This document shows, piece after piece, positions 35,395 to 43,154 of a stretch of DNA of 64,000 bases. Each line of letters begins with the position of its first letter. The stretch's first letter is position 1. Made by a program: the position numbers and the translations under genes. The notes beneath the pieces were generated by a model that ran no database searches, was not told the DNA's origin, and saw nothing but the letters and a program-made list of their open reading frames with translations. The stretch is from Robiginitalea sp. (GTDB taxonomy: Bacteria; Bacteroidota; Bacteroidia; Flavobacteriales; Flavobacteriaceae): positions 1-64,000 of the forward strand of contig JAHECA010000003.1 of the NCBI GenBank assembly GCA_024642005.1, given 5' to 3'.

Positions 35395-36813
35395 ATGAAA
35401 GTTGAGCAAATCTATACGGGCTGCCTGGCACATGCAGCCTACTACATCGAAAGCAAAGGGGAAGCAGCCGTATTCGACCCGCTGCGCGAGGTACAGCCCT
35501 ACATCGACCGGGCACAGATAGACAATGCAGAGATCAAATACGTGTTCGAAACCCACTTCCACGCCGACTTTGTGAGCGGCCACCTCGACCTGCGCAAAAA
35601 GACAGGAGCCGAGATCGTCTTCGGGCCCAATGCAAAACCGGCCTACAAGGCCACCGTGGCCCAAGACGGACAGGTGTTTCAGGTAGGCGATTATAAAGTT
35701 AAGGTGATTCACACCCCGGGCCACACCATGGAGAGCACCACCTACCTGCTGATAGACGACAAAGGCAGGGAGCACGGCATCATTACCGGCGACACCCTGT
35801 TTATAGGCGATGTGGGCCGCCCCGACCTGGCCCAGCACGTGGTTTCTGACCTCACCGAAGAAAAACTGGCCGGCCACCTCTACGATTCGCTCCGCAACAA
35901 GATCATGCCGCTTGCCGACGACCTGATTGTGTACCCGAACCATGGGGCAGGTTCTGCCTGCGGCAAGATGATGAGCAAGGAAACCACAGATACCCTGGGC
36001 CACCAGAAAGAAGTGAACTACGCCCTGCGGGCCGATATGACCAGGGAAGAATTCATCAGCGAACTCCTCACCGGCCTTACCGCGCCCCCCGGGTATTTTC
36101 CCCAGAACGTCCTGATGAACATCAAAGGGTACGAATCCCTCGACGAGGTTATGCTGAGGGGCACCCAGCCGCTTTCTGCCGCCGCCTTCGAGGCGGCCGC
36201 CAACGAATCGGGCGCCCTGGTGCTCGACACCCGAAACGCCGGCGATTTCGCCACGGGTTTTATCCCGAACAGCATCAACATCGGCCTGGAAGGCAGTTTT
36301 GCCCAATGGGTGGGCGAGATGATCCCCGACGTGAAACAGCCCATTTTGCTGGTTACCGACGCCGACAAGGCAGAAGAAGCCGTAACGCGCCTTTCCAGGG
36401 TAGGGTACGACAACACCCTGGGGTACCTCAAGGGCGGGTTCTCCACCTGGAAGAAAGCCGGCAAAGAGGTGGAAACCTCGGGCAGGATAACAGTGGCAGA
36501 CCTCGAGAAAGCCTATAAAAAGGGCCAGACCCCATTGATCATAGACGTTCGCAAGAAAAGCGAATTCGACTCGGAGCACCTGCTCGATGCGGTAAACATC
36601 CCCCTGAACGAGATCAACCGCCACCTGGCCGAGTTCCCAAAAGAAAAGCCCTTTGTGCTCCACTGCCAGGGCGGGTACCGCAGCATGATTGCCGCTTCCA
36701 TCCTGAAGCAGCGCGGCTGGGACAATTTCACCGACCTGATCGGGGGCTTCGACGACATCAGGGAGAGCACCCTGCCCAAATCGGATTACATTTGCCCGAC
36801 CACCCTATTGTAG
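35395..36813 (+). CDS. Persulfide-dioxygenase-like metallo-beta-lactamase fused to two rhodanese domains (copy 1)
   Basis: 472 residues. The MBL domain (1-~245) has H54, H56, D58 and H63 (THFHADFVSGH), H110 (HTPGHT) and D133 (TGDTLFIGDVGRPD), as in ETHE1-type persulfide dioxygenases that oxidise glutathione persulfide to sulfite. Rhodanese domain 1 (~260-360) has no Cys in its loop (LLVTDADKAEEA). Rhodanese domain 2 (~370-472) has an active loop, LHCQGGYRS with C424. The likely reaction is persulfide to sulfite, fed by the sulfide:quinone oxidoreductase; the active rhodanese may load persulfide or make thiosulfate. It is followed by a terminator, so each copy is its own unit. Confidence 0.93.
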   Translation: MKVEQIYTGCLAHAAYYIESKGEAAVFDPLREVQPYIDRAQIDNAEIKYVFETHFHADFVSGHLDLRKKTGAEIVFGPNAKPAYKATVAQDGQVFQVGDYKVKVIHTPGHTMESTTYLLIDDKGREHGIITGDTLFIGDVGRPDLAQHVVSDLTEEKLAGHLYDSLRNKIMPLADDLIVYPNHGAGSACGKMMSKETTDTLGHQKEVNYALRADMTREEFISELLTGLTAPPGYFPQNVLMNIKGYESLDEVMLRGTQPLSAAAFEAAANESGALVLDTRNAGDFATGFIPNSINIGLEGSFAQWVGEMIPDVKQPILLVTDADKAEEAVTRLSRVGYDNTLGYLKGGFSTWKKAGKEVETSGRITVADLEKAYKKGQTPLIIDVRKKSEFDSEHLLDAVNIPLNEINRHLAEFPKEKPFVLHCQGGYRSMIAASILKQRGWDNFTDLIGGFDDIRESTLPKSDYICPTTLL

Positions 36814-36833
36814 GCGACAGTGCAGTTAAATAC

Positions 36834-36864
36834 AACCCGCCCTACCCGGCGGGTTTTTGTTTTT
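36834..36864 (+). terminator. Intrinsic terminator after persulfide dioxygenase copy 1
   Basis: AACCCGCC-CTACCC-GGCGGGTT followed by TTTGTTTTT. Stem of 8 bp, 6-nt loop. The T tract runs directly into the next regulated promoter dyad (TGTAAC from 36864). Confidence 0.8.
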
Positions 36865-36908
36865 GTAACTTGGGTTACCAACCGGTTCGCCCGTGTTGGG
36901 TACCTTTG
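36864..36908 (+). promoter_or_regulatory. Regulated promoter 3: dyad plus -7 box, second persulfide dioxygenase
   Basis: TGTAAC-TTGG-GTTACC (36864-36879), centre 36871.5, and TACCTTTG (36901-36908), an exact -7 match at 29.5 bp. A start near 36913 supports ATG 36930 (leader about 17 nt). Confidence 0.8.
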
Positions 36909-36929
36909 TAACTGTTAATGATTCGACTT

Positions 36930-38339
36930 ATGACCATTGAGCAAATTTACACGGGATGTCTCGCCCAGGGGGCGTATTACATTGAAAGCAAGGGGGAAGC
37001 AGCCATTATTGACCCTTTGCGTGAAGTGGGGCCTTACATCAAGCGGGCCCGCCAGGACGGGGCGACCATCAAGTATATCTTCGAAACCCATTTCCACGCC
37101 GACTTTGTGAGCGGGCACCTGACCCTTTCCGAGAAAACCGGGGCCCCCATCATTTTTGGGCCCATGGCCGATCCGAAATTTGACGCGATCATCGCCACAG
37201 ACGGGCAGGAGTTCAAGGTGGGCGACCTGACGCTTATCGCCCTGCATACCCCGGGGCATACCATGGAGAGCACCACGTACCTGTTGCGCGATGCCTCCGG
37301 GAAAGACCATGCCATTTTCAGCGGAGACACCCTGTTTCTGGGAGACGTCGGCAGGCCCGACCTGGCCCAGAAAGCAGCCGACATGACCCAGGAACAACTG
37401 GCCTCGACCCTGTTTGACAGCCTGCGCAACAAGATCATGCCCCTGGCAGACGAAGTAATCGTTTACCCGGCGCACGGGGCAGGCTCGGCCTGTGGCAAGA
37501 ACATGATGAAGGAAACGGTAGACACCCTGGGCCACCAGAAACAGATGAATTACGCCCTGCGGGCCGACATGACGCGTGAGGAATTCGTCAGGGAAGTTAC
37601 CGACGGCCTGCTGCCCCCTCCCCAGTATTTCCCGCTTAATGTGAAAATGAACAAAGAGGGCTACGAAAACGTCGAAACGGTGCTGGAGCGGGGTACCCGC
37701 CCCTTGAGCCCGGAGGTTTTCGAGACCATTGCCAACGAAACCGGAGCACTGATCCTCGACGTGCGCCATCAGGATGATTTTGCCAAGGGTCACATTCCCC
37801 GCTCTATCTTTATCGGGCTTGACGGGAGCTTTGCCCCCTGGGCAGGAGCCCTGGTGGCCGACACCGAGCAAGCCATTCTGCTGGTCGCCCCCAAAGGGCG
37901 CGAAGAAGAGGCCGTTATCCGGTTGTCGCGCGTCGGCTTCGACCACACCCTGGGCTTCCTCGATGGCGGGTTTGAAGCCTGGAAACAGGCCTCGAAGGAA
38001 TACGACACGGTAAGCCCGATTCGCCCCTCTGAACTCAGGGAGGCTTTTGAAGCGGGAAAGGCGGCCGTGTTTGACGTGCGCAAGGAAAGCGAATACAAGT
38101 CGGAACACCTGGTAGGGGCCGAGAACACCCCCCTCGACTACCTGAACGAACACCTGCCCGAATTCCCGAAAGACGACATATTCTACCTGCACTGCGCAGG
38201 CGGATACCGCAGCATGATTGCGGCCTCCATCCTCAAGAGCCGGGGCATCCACAACCTGGTCGACATCAAAGGCGGCTTCGATGCCATCAAAGAAGCCAAT
38301 ATGCCGGTTACCGAATATGTTTGCCCCTCTACGCTATAA
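36930..38339 (+). CDS. Persulfide-dioxygenase-like metallo-beta-lactamase fused to two rhodanese domains (copy 2)
   Basis: 469 residues, a close paralog of the preceding gene by tandem duplication. I chose ATG 36930 (MTIEQIYTGCL), which aligns with copy 1 (MKVEQIYTGCL), over 36918. MBL motifs THFHADFVSGH, HTPGHT and SGDTLFLGDVGRPD are intact. The first rhodanese loop lacks Cys (LLVAPKGREEEA), like copy 1; the second is LHCAGGYRS with C422. Each copy has its own regulated promoter, and the terminator between them isolates the units, so they may differ in dose or in substrate. Persulfide dioxygenase activity is inferred from motifs and context. Confidence 0.93.
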   Translation: MTIEQIYTGCLAQGAYYIESKGEAAIIDPLREVGPYIKRARQDGATIKYIFETHFHADFVSGHLTLSEKTGAPIIFGPMADPKFDAIIATDGQEFKVGDLTLIALHTPGHTMESTTYLLRDASGKDHAIFSGDTLFLGDVGRPDLAQKAADMTQEQLASTLFDSLRNKIMPLADEVIVYPAHGAGSACGKNMMKETVDTLGHQKQMNYALRADMTREEFVREVTDGLLPPPQYFPLNVKMNKEGYENVETVLERGTRPLSPEVFETIANETGALILDVRHQDDFAKGHIPRSIFIGLDGSFAPWAGALVADTEQAILLVAPKGREEEAVIRLSRVGFDHTLGFLDGGFEAWKQASKEYDTVSPIRPSELREAFEAGKAAVFDVRKESEYKSEHLVGAENTPLDYLNEHLPEFPKDDIFYLHCAGGYRSMIAASILKSRGIHNLVDIKGGFDAIKEANMPVTEYVCPSTL

Positions 38340-38370
38340 GGGAGAAAAAAGTTCAAAAAAATGAGGCTTC

Positions 38371-38415
38371 TGTAACATAGGTTACTGCACAGGCCGATTA
38401 CCCTTAGTAGTTTAG
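38371..38415 (+). promoter_or_regulatory. Regulated promoter 4: dyad plus -7-like box with no known gene downstream
   Basis: TGTAAC-ATAG-GTTACT (38371-38386), centre 38378.5; at precisely 29.5 bp is TAGTTTAG (38408-38415), seven of eight to TAnnTTTG. Predicted start near 38420. What follows is a short transcript ending at the terminator at 38508-38542. Confidence 0.7.
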
Positions 38416-38449
38416 CTTCAAGAAGTCAGGGCAGACCCGTTAACCAGGG

Positions 38450-38527
38450 ATGGCGACATTCTGGATCTGCCCGGAGGAAATGGTTGAGTTGATTGTTTTT
38501 AGTGAGGAAAGCGGCCTACATTTGTAA
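38450..38527 (+). CDS. Candidate 25-residue small protein or leader peptide
   Basis: First ATG of the predicted transcript, about 30 nt after the start; the other regulated genes have leaders of 15-24 nt. The peptide is MATFWICPEEMVELIVFSEESGLHL, with one Cys and two Met. The stop TAA lies inside the loop of the terminator hairpin, so ribosomes reaching the end would cover the left arm of the terminator stem. An internal ATG at 38480 follows GGAGG by only 2 nt. It is too short for the ORF track. Real translation is unproven; evidence is the promoter, position and fit to the terminator. Confidence 0.4.
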   Translation: MATFWICPEEMVELIVFSEESGLHL

Positions 38528-38542
38528 GGCCGCTTTTTTTTT
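38508..38542 (+). terminator. Strong intrinsic terminator of the short transcript
   Basis: AAAGCGGCCT-ACATTTGTA-AGGCCGCTTT followed by TTTTTT. Ten-base-pair stem, GC-rich, long T run. It lies 43 nt before the heme-c gene, which it would uncouple from the upstream promoter unless read-through occurs. Confidence 0.9.
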
Positions 38543-38584
38543 GGCCCTGCCACCCGGCATACCCGAACCGTAATTTCAGAAGCC

Positions 38585-39190
38585 ATGAAAAACTGGATAT
38601 TTGCATGTGTTTCCCTCTTGCTGCTGGCCCAGTGCCGGCAGGCAGAGAAGAAGGCCGATGCGGCCGCTGCCCCCGCCCCCGAAGCGGCCATGCACCCTGC
38701 CCCTGACCCGTACGAGGTGGCCCGGGGCTTCGCCCAGGAAACCCAGGCGGCCCTGGGCAAAACGCTGCAGGCTCAAATAGGCGCTCATGGCCCTGCCGAA
38801 GCCATTTCGTTTTGCAATGTGAAGGCACTGCCCATTGCCGACAGTATTGCCAGGGCGCATGGCGCAACCATTAACCGCATTACCGACCGGCCCAGGAACA
38901 GGGCCAACCGGGCTAATCCGGAAGAGGCCCGGGTCATGGGAATGGTGCGGTTTTCCCTTTCAAAGGAGATTCAGCCTGATTGGCTCCGGTTGTCTGAAAA
39001 CGGCACAACCTACTATTACTTTCCCATAATGACCAACGAGCTGTGCCTGCAGTGCCACGGGGCACCTGGGCAACAGGTAACCCCCGAAGTAGGGGCACGG
39101 CTCGCCGAATTGTACCCGGAAGACGAGGCATTGGGCTACGGCCCCAACCAGCTGCGGGGCCTCTGGAAGGTGAGCCTGAAACAACCGTAA
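38585..39190 (+). CDS. DUF3365-type heme-c lipoprotein
   Basis: 201 residues. Lipobox in CVSLLLLAQC; an Ala/Pro/Glu-rich linker (AAAAPAPEAAMHPAPDP); then a DUF3365-like domain with AISFCNVKALPIADSIA, RNRANRANPEEA and a single heme-binding CLQCH (ELCLQCHGAP). These are periplasmic c-type heme proteins, sometimes electron carriers or sensors. It lies within the sulfur island directly after the short transcript. It may be expressed by read-through or by its own promoter, which I cannot identify. Confidence 0.88.
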   Translation: MKNWIFACVSLLLLAQCRQAEKKADAAAAPAPEAAMHPAPDPYEVARGFAQETQAALGKTLQAQIGAHGPAEAISFCNVKALPIADSIARAHGATINRITDRPRNRANRANPEEARVMGMVRFSLSKEIQPDWLRLSENGTTYYYFPIMTNELCLQCHGAPGQQVTPEVGARLAELYPEDEALGYGPNQLRGLWKVSLKQP

Positions 39191-39201
39191 AATAAGCCCT
39201 T

Positions 39202-39891
39202 ATGCGACTACTCGGATTAATCGGCGGCACTTCCTGGCATTCCACCATCGCCTATTACCGGCTTATCAACGAAGCCGTCGGCAAAGTTATCGGGGAAGAA
39301 TCCAACCCTGAACTGTTGATCCACAGCATCAACATTGCGCTGATGCGCGGTCAGGACCGGGATAAGATCAGGGCCAAATACCTTGAGGTGGCCCGCGGGC
39401 TGGAAAACGAGGGGGCAAAAGCCCTGGTGATCTGTGCGAACACCCCCCACATGGTGTACGAACACGTACAGCCCCAGATTGGCATCCCCATACTGCATAT
39501 CGCCGATGCCACAGGGCAGGAGGCGGCCCGGCTCGGGCTTAAAAAACTCGGCCTGCTGGGCAACCAGCCCACCATGACCGGCTCATTCATCCCGGGTCCG
39601 CTGCGGGAAAAATACGGTATCGAGACCCTGATTCCCGAAGCGCGCTGGCTGTCGCAGGCGCACGATTATGTTTCCAGGGAACTCACCCAGGGCAAATTCA
39701 CGGCAGAAGCCCGGGAGTTCTTTATCAGGCAGATCGGCATGTTGCAGGAGCGGGGCGCCGACGGGATTATTTTGGGGTGTACCGAACTGCCCCTGCTGAT
39801 CAGGCCCGAAGAGGTCGATATCCCGGCCCTGGCCACTACCGACCTGCATGCCCGGATGGCTGCCGATTTTATTTTGGGCGATGAGACCTGA
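39202..39891 (+). CDS. Aspartate/glutamate racemase family protein
   Basis: 229 residues with both catalytic cysteine motifs of the two-Cys racemases: VICANTPHMV and ILGCTELPLL. The opening MRLLGLIGGTSWHSTIAYYRLIN is typical of aspartate racemase (RacX/YgeA-like). It supplies D-amino acids for peptidoglycan or other use; link to sulfur chemistry is not evident. Starts 11 nt after the heme-c gene and overlaps the rhodanese gene by 11 nt, so a three-gene operon is likely. Confidence 0.9.
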   Translation: MRLLGLIGGTSWHSTIAYYRLINEAVGKVIGEESNPELLIHSINIALMRGQDRDKIRAKYLEVARGLENEGAKALVICANTPHMVYEHVQPQIGIPILHIADATGQEAARLGLKKLGLLGNQPTMTGSFIPGPLREKYGIETLIPEARWLSQAHDYVSRELTQGKFTAEAREFFIRQIGMLQERGADGIILGCTELPLLIRPEEVDIPALATTDLHARMAADFILGDET

Positions 39892-40399
39892 CCGGATCAG
39901 CCCACGGGCCCTGTTGCTGCTGCTGGGCTTATCTGCCCTGGTTTCGGCCGGCTTCGCCCAATCGCGCGTGCTCGACCCGGAATACGACAAACTACTCAGC
40001 GGGATGCTCTCCCACCACGTGCCGGAAAGCGCGGTGGAAGACCTGCGCAACAAGGAGGACCTGTTGTTTTTGGATGCGCGCGAAGCCCGCGAATACCAGG
40101 TGAGCCATATTCCCGATGCCCTCTGGGTCGGGTACGACGACTTTTCCCTGGCGCGCCTGCAGGGGGTCGACAAAGACCGGCCTGTTGTGGTGTACTGCTC
40201 TGTGGGCTACCGCAGCGAACGGATAACCGAAAAACTGCTCAATGCCGGCTTTACGCAGGTTTCGAACCTGTACGGGGGCATTTTTGAATGGGCCAACCGG
40301 GGCTGCGCCCTGGCCAACGAACAGGGCCCTACCCGGGCTGTTCACCCCTACAGTGAGGAATGGGGCAGGTGGCTTAAAGGCGGGGAGAAAAGGTACTGA
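39881..40399 (+). CDS. Exported single-domain rhodanese
   Basis: 172 residues from ATG 39881. The track start at 39848 lies in the preceding gene and gives no better leader, whereas MRPDRISPRALLLLLGLSALVSAGFAQ is a signal peptide. The rhodanese fold shows LLFLDAREAREYQVSHIPDALWVG and the active Cys in VVYCSVGYRSE. It should transfer sulfane sulfur, for example from thiosulfate, in the periplasm, which complements the cytoplasmic rhodanese fusions of this island. Confidence 0.9.
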   Translation: MRPDRISPRALLLLLGLSALVSAGFAQSRVLDPEYDKLLSGMLSHHVPESAVEDLRNKEDLLFLDAREAREYQVSHIPDALWVGYDDFSLARLQGVDKDRPVVVYCSVGYRSERITEKLLNAGFTQVSNLYGGIFEWANRGCALANEQGPTRAVHPYSEEWGRWLKGGEKRY

Positions 40400-40414
40400 C
40401 CAAACCCTGGCCGG

Positions 40415-41290
40415 TTATTTTTTCGGCTTGCCGAACCCGTAGAGGTTCTGATGCACAAAATCTTGCGGGAATGACTCGTCGCCGGGGAAGCCCAGCGCTA
40501 TGGTGCCGCTGTCTTCCGGAATGTAGTTGGTCTTGAACAGGTAATCCCACAAACTCAGGCTAATCCCGAAGTTGATGCCATAACTGCCTTTGGGCAGGTG
40601 GTAGGCGTGGTGGTACAGGTGCATGACCGGGTTGTTGAGGACGTATTTGAGCGGGCCCCAGGTGAGTTTCAGGTTGGCGTGGTTCAGGTGCCCGATGGCT
40701 ATGGCTGCGAAATGGACCAGGTAGGCCTGTTCGGGCTCCAACCCGCCCAGGATCATTACCCCGAAGGTTTTCAGGGGCTTGTACAAGACGTTTTCCATCC
40801 AGTGGTAGCGCAGGTGGGCGGCGAACCCCATTTCCTTCACGCTGTGGTGTACCTGGTGGAACCTCCAGAGCACCGGGTATTTGTGCAGCAAGACATGGGT
40901 GAACCACTGCACGAAATCGAGAACGACAAAGAAAGTCAGCAATTGCAGCCACATGGGCCATGCACCGATATCGACAAGGGCCAGGCTCTTCGTGGTCAGG
41001 CCGAATGAGGCGAAGAAAAGCCCAAGGACCTTGTAGAACCCGCTTATCACGATGGCGAAGAGGAAAAAATTGAAGAACATGTAAAAGGCGTCCAGCCAGA
41101 AATCGCGTCGGAAGATCGACTGCTGTTTCCGCCAGGGGAACAGGATTTCCAGCCCCCACACCACAAGCGAAATAACGATTAGCCCCCAGAAATAGTTGGT
41201 GTACCAGGGCACCTCGAAGAGGATCGATTTCCACGTCCAGTTCAGGGTTCCCATAAAGGCATCGCCAAAGGCGTCCAGATATTTTTGCAT
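40415..41290 (-). CDS. Sterol desaturase/fatty acid hydroxylase family membrane protein
   Basis: 291 residues, integral membrane. The histidine boxes of the diiron hydroxylase superfamily are visible: HVLLHKYPVLWRFHQVHHS, HLNHANLKL and HLYHHAYH. About four helices (WGLIVISLVVWGLEILF, FFNFFLFAIVISGFYKVLGLFF, and others). Members hydroxylate lipids such as sterols, sphingolipids, carotenoids or ornithine lipids. Substrate unknown. It is convergent with the rhodanese gene and lies downstream of the sulfite dehydrogenase pair on the same strand. Confidence 0.9.
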   Translation of the reverse strand: MQKYLDAFGDAFMGTLNWTWKSILFEVPWYTNYFWGLIVISLVVWGLEILFPWRKQQSIFRRDFWLDAFYMFFNFFLFAIVISGFYKVLGLFFASFGLTTKSLALVDIGAWPMWLQLLTFFVVLDFVQWFTHVLLHKYPVLWRFHQVHHSVKEMGFAAHLRYHWMENVLYKPLKTFGVMILGGLEPEQAYLVHFAAIAIGHLNHANLKLTWGPLKYVLNNPVMHLYHHAYHLPKGSYGINFGISLSLWDYLFKTNYIPEDSGTIALGFPGDESFPQDFVHQNLYGFGKPKK

Positions 41291-41356
41291 CGCGTTTAAA
41301 GTTGTGCAGGCCTTTTCCGCCCCAGGGGGTATTCCAGCCCCCTTGCAGCGCGGTGG

Positions 41357-41809
41357 TCAGGGCTGCAGTTCATACCATTCAATGTCTGTCAGGTTCTGTC
41401 GTCTCCCCTTTTTCTCAGGGGCGTAATGTGCGGCCAGGTAATCGAGGATAATCGCCTCGTTCGCTCCCAGGTCCCACAGGTTCTGTGTTTGCTGCATCCA
41501 GCGGATGGTCTGTTCCCAGCCCTCCCGCGTCATCCGGTTCTGCGTTACCAGTTTGGCCGAATGGCAGGCCGTGCAGTTTGTGACCACGGCCATGAGCCCC
41601 TCCCCGTCTGCAAAGCCCGTGCGCAGGTGTATGCCGTTCTCGACCTGGTCGAAACCCGGTTCATCCCCCGGGGCCTCTGCAACAGCTGCCTCGCCTCCCG
41701 GCAAAAGGTAGAGCCACACCAGCAGCAGGCCCCCCAGCAACACGACCACGATACCCTGCCAGCCCCTGAAAAGGGATTGCCCGGCCCTGGATTTGGTACG
41801 GTTGCCCAT
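41357..41809 (-). CDS. Membrane-anchored mono-heme cytochrome c, SorB-like
   Basis: 150 residues from ATG 41809, whose A is shared with the stop of the upstream molybdoenzyme gene (TGATG). The 320-residue ORF in the track is the same frame extended into that gene. N-terminal helix (GIVVVLLGGLLLVWLYLLPGG) anchors it; the heme motif is CTACH (VTNCTACHSAKL), and axial Met candidates follow. Tight coupling to a SorA-like enzyme suggests it takes electrons from sulfite oxidation. Confidence 0.88.
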   Translation of the reverse strand: MGNRTKSRAGQSLFRGWQGIVVVLLGGLLLVWLYLLPGGEAAVAEAPGDEPGFDQVENGIHLRTGFADGEGLMAVVTNCTACHSAKLVTQNRMTREGWEQTIRWMQQTQNLWDLGANEAIILDYLAAHYAPEKKGRRQNLTDIEWYELQP

Positions 41810-43029
41810 CAGACGACTTTTAAGGCGATTCGATGGCAGGCGTTGTTCAGGTACCCTTTCGGGTTCCAGCCAGGCAGTACCATGGGCTGGGCTGTACCAC
41901 TGCTGTCTGTGGCGCGGGCCCAAAGTTCGTAATACCCTTTTTTCGGGAAGCGCACGCTGCCCGAGAAGTGCTGCCAGGCCAGCCGGTTTGCAGGCGCCTG
42001 CAGGCTGCAGGAATGCCAGGTGCTGCCGAAATCGATGGAATAGGCTACCCGTGAAACGGCCAGTTCCCCGGCCCAGGCGTGTCCGCGAAAGGTAAGGGGC
42101 TGCCCAAGGGGGAGAACAGCCCCGGTGCGGGGGGCTGAAAGCAGCGATTTCACCGGCATCGACTCGATGATGCACATTTGCTCGTCGGCCACTTCGGCCC
42201 CTGGTGCCACGGGTTCGCAGGGCACCCGGTATGAACTGCCGGTCATTTTTTCCCCGTCGTGCACCTTGTTGCGAACGCTGAGGCGGGTAAGCCATTTTCC
42301 GGAAACCGAAGCCGGCCACCCACCGGCCACCAACCGCAGGGGGTACCCGTGTGCCAGGGGGATGTCTTCACCATTCATCTGGTAGGCCACCAGGGTTTCG
42401 TCCTGCAGGGCTTTGGCCAGGGGGATGCCCCTGGAGATCGGCTCCTTGCCCGGATCGCCACTCAGGTGGGTGTCGGCGGCGTGATAACCGATATAGACCG
42501 CCTCTGGGGTAATACCCACGTCGTCGAGCAAGTCGCGCAGCCGTACCCCGGTCCACCGGGCGCACGACACGGCCCCAACCGTCCACTGGTTGCCCGAAGC
42601 CGGCGGGTCAAATTCCGCGCGGCCGTTGCCCCCGCATTCCAGGGTTAGCTCATAGGAGTGCCTGGGGAAACGGGACTTGAGCTCTTGCAGCGTATACGAT
42701 TTCGGCCGGGTTACCGACTCTCCGTCAAAGGAAAGCGACCATGTTGCCGGATCTGCCTTTACCGGGATGTTCCCATTGTTCCTGACGAACATAAACCGGT
42801 TGGGGGTTACCGCATCGTCGAGCATATGGGCTTTTGCCTCGATATTCAGGGGCTTGTCGTTCAGCAGGGTCATATCCGGGTCTTTCCCGAACCTCCTGAA
42901 CAAATCCGGGTCTTGCAGCCCGAGCAGGGTCAGGCCTTCCGGCAAGTTATGGCCGAAAACCACCTCGGCCCCCAACAGGGTTCCCAGGCTTGCCAACCCG
43001 GCCCGGGAAACGAATTTTCTTCTTTGCAT
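41809..43029 (-). CDS. Sulfite dehydrogenase/oxidase-like molybdoenzyme, SorA/SoxC-like
   Basis: 406 residues. A twin-arginine signal (MQRRKFVSRAGLASLGTLLG) sends the folded enzyme to the periplasm. The molybdopterin domain has YELTLECGGNGRAEF and the Mo-ligand Cys C156 in VGAVSCARWTGV, followed by HAADTHLS. The C-terminal dimerisation domain (about 290-406) has VSRVAYSIDFGSTWHS. It most likely oxidises sulfite to sulfate and passes electrons to the cytochrome c in the next gene. SoxC-type sulfane dehydrogenase is an alternative, but no other sox genes are present. Start at ATG 43029 fits the regulated promoter immediately upstream. Confidence 0.92.
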   Translation of the reverse strand: MQRRKFVSRAGLASLGTLLGAEVVFGHNLPEGLTLLGLQDPDLFRRFGKDPDMTLLNDKPLNIEAKAHMLDDAVTPNRFMFVRNNGNIPVKADPATWSLSFDGESVTRPKSYTLQELKSRFPRHSYELTLECGGNGRAEFDPPASGNQWTVGAVSCARWTGVRLRDLLDDVGITPEAVYIGYHAADTHLSGDPGKEPISRGIPLAKALQDETLVAYQMNGEDIPLAHGYPLRLVAGGWPASVSGKWLTRLSVRNKVHDGEKMTGSSYRVPCEPVAPGAEVADEQMCIIESMPVKSLLSAPRTGAVLPLGQPLTFRGHAWAGELAVSRVAYSIDFGSTWHSCSLQAPANRLAWQHFSGSVRFPKKGYYELWARATDSSGTAQPMVLPGWNPKGYLNNACHRIALKVV

Positions 43030-43049
43030 AAAGGCTTTTGATAAGTCTT

Positions 43050-43094
43050 TAAACCTACGCCAATTTCGCAGGACGCTCTGTAATGCAAGTTACA
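43050..43094 (-). promoter_or_regulatory. Regulated promoter 5: dyad plus -7-like box, sulfite dehydrogenase pair
   Basis: Read on the minus strand: TGTAAC-TTGC-ATTACA (43094-43079), centre 43086.5, then TAGGTTTA (43057-43050), seven of eight, at 29.5 bp. Leader about 16 nt before ATG 43029. Divergent from promoter 6, whose dyad centre lies 76 bp away. Confidence 0.75.
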
Positions 43095-43154
43095 AAGTTA
43101 TCGGCTGGCAAAAAATGCATAAATTAGGTTGAATCGGGCATTTTCCGGCATGAT

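Larger units (their letters stand above)
38420..38542 (+). ncRNA. Candidate short regulated transcript (small RNA or mini-mRNA)
   Basis: About 122 nt between the predicted start and a strong terminator. It folds into a stem GGGCAGA (38429-38435) with TCTGCCC (38466-38472), enclosing a smaller CCAG/CTGG pair. The terminator stem follows. It also contains a 25-codon ORF, so it may be a regulatory RNA, a peptide mRNA or a leader of the heme-c gene. No known RNA family recognised. Confidence 0.5.

Noticed and set aside
38440-38760. 106-residue minus-strand ORF over the short transcript
   Set aside because: It runs antisense through a terminator and the heme-c lipoprotein start, and has no motif; the plus-strand signals are far stronger.
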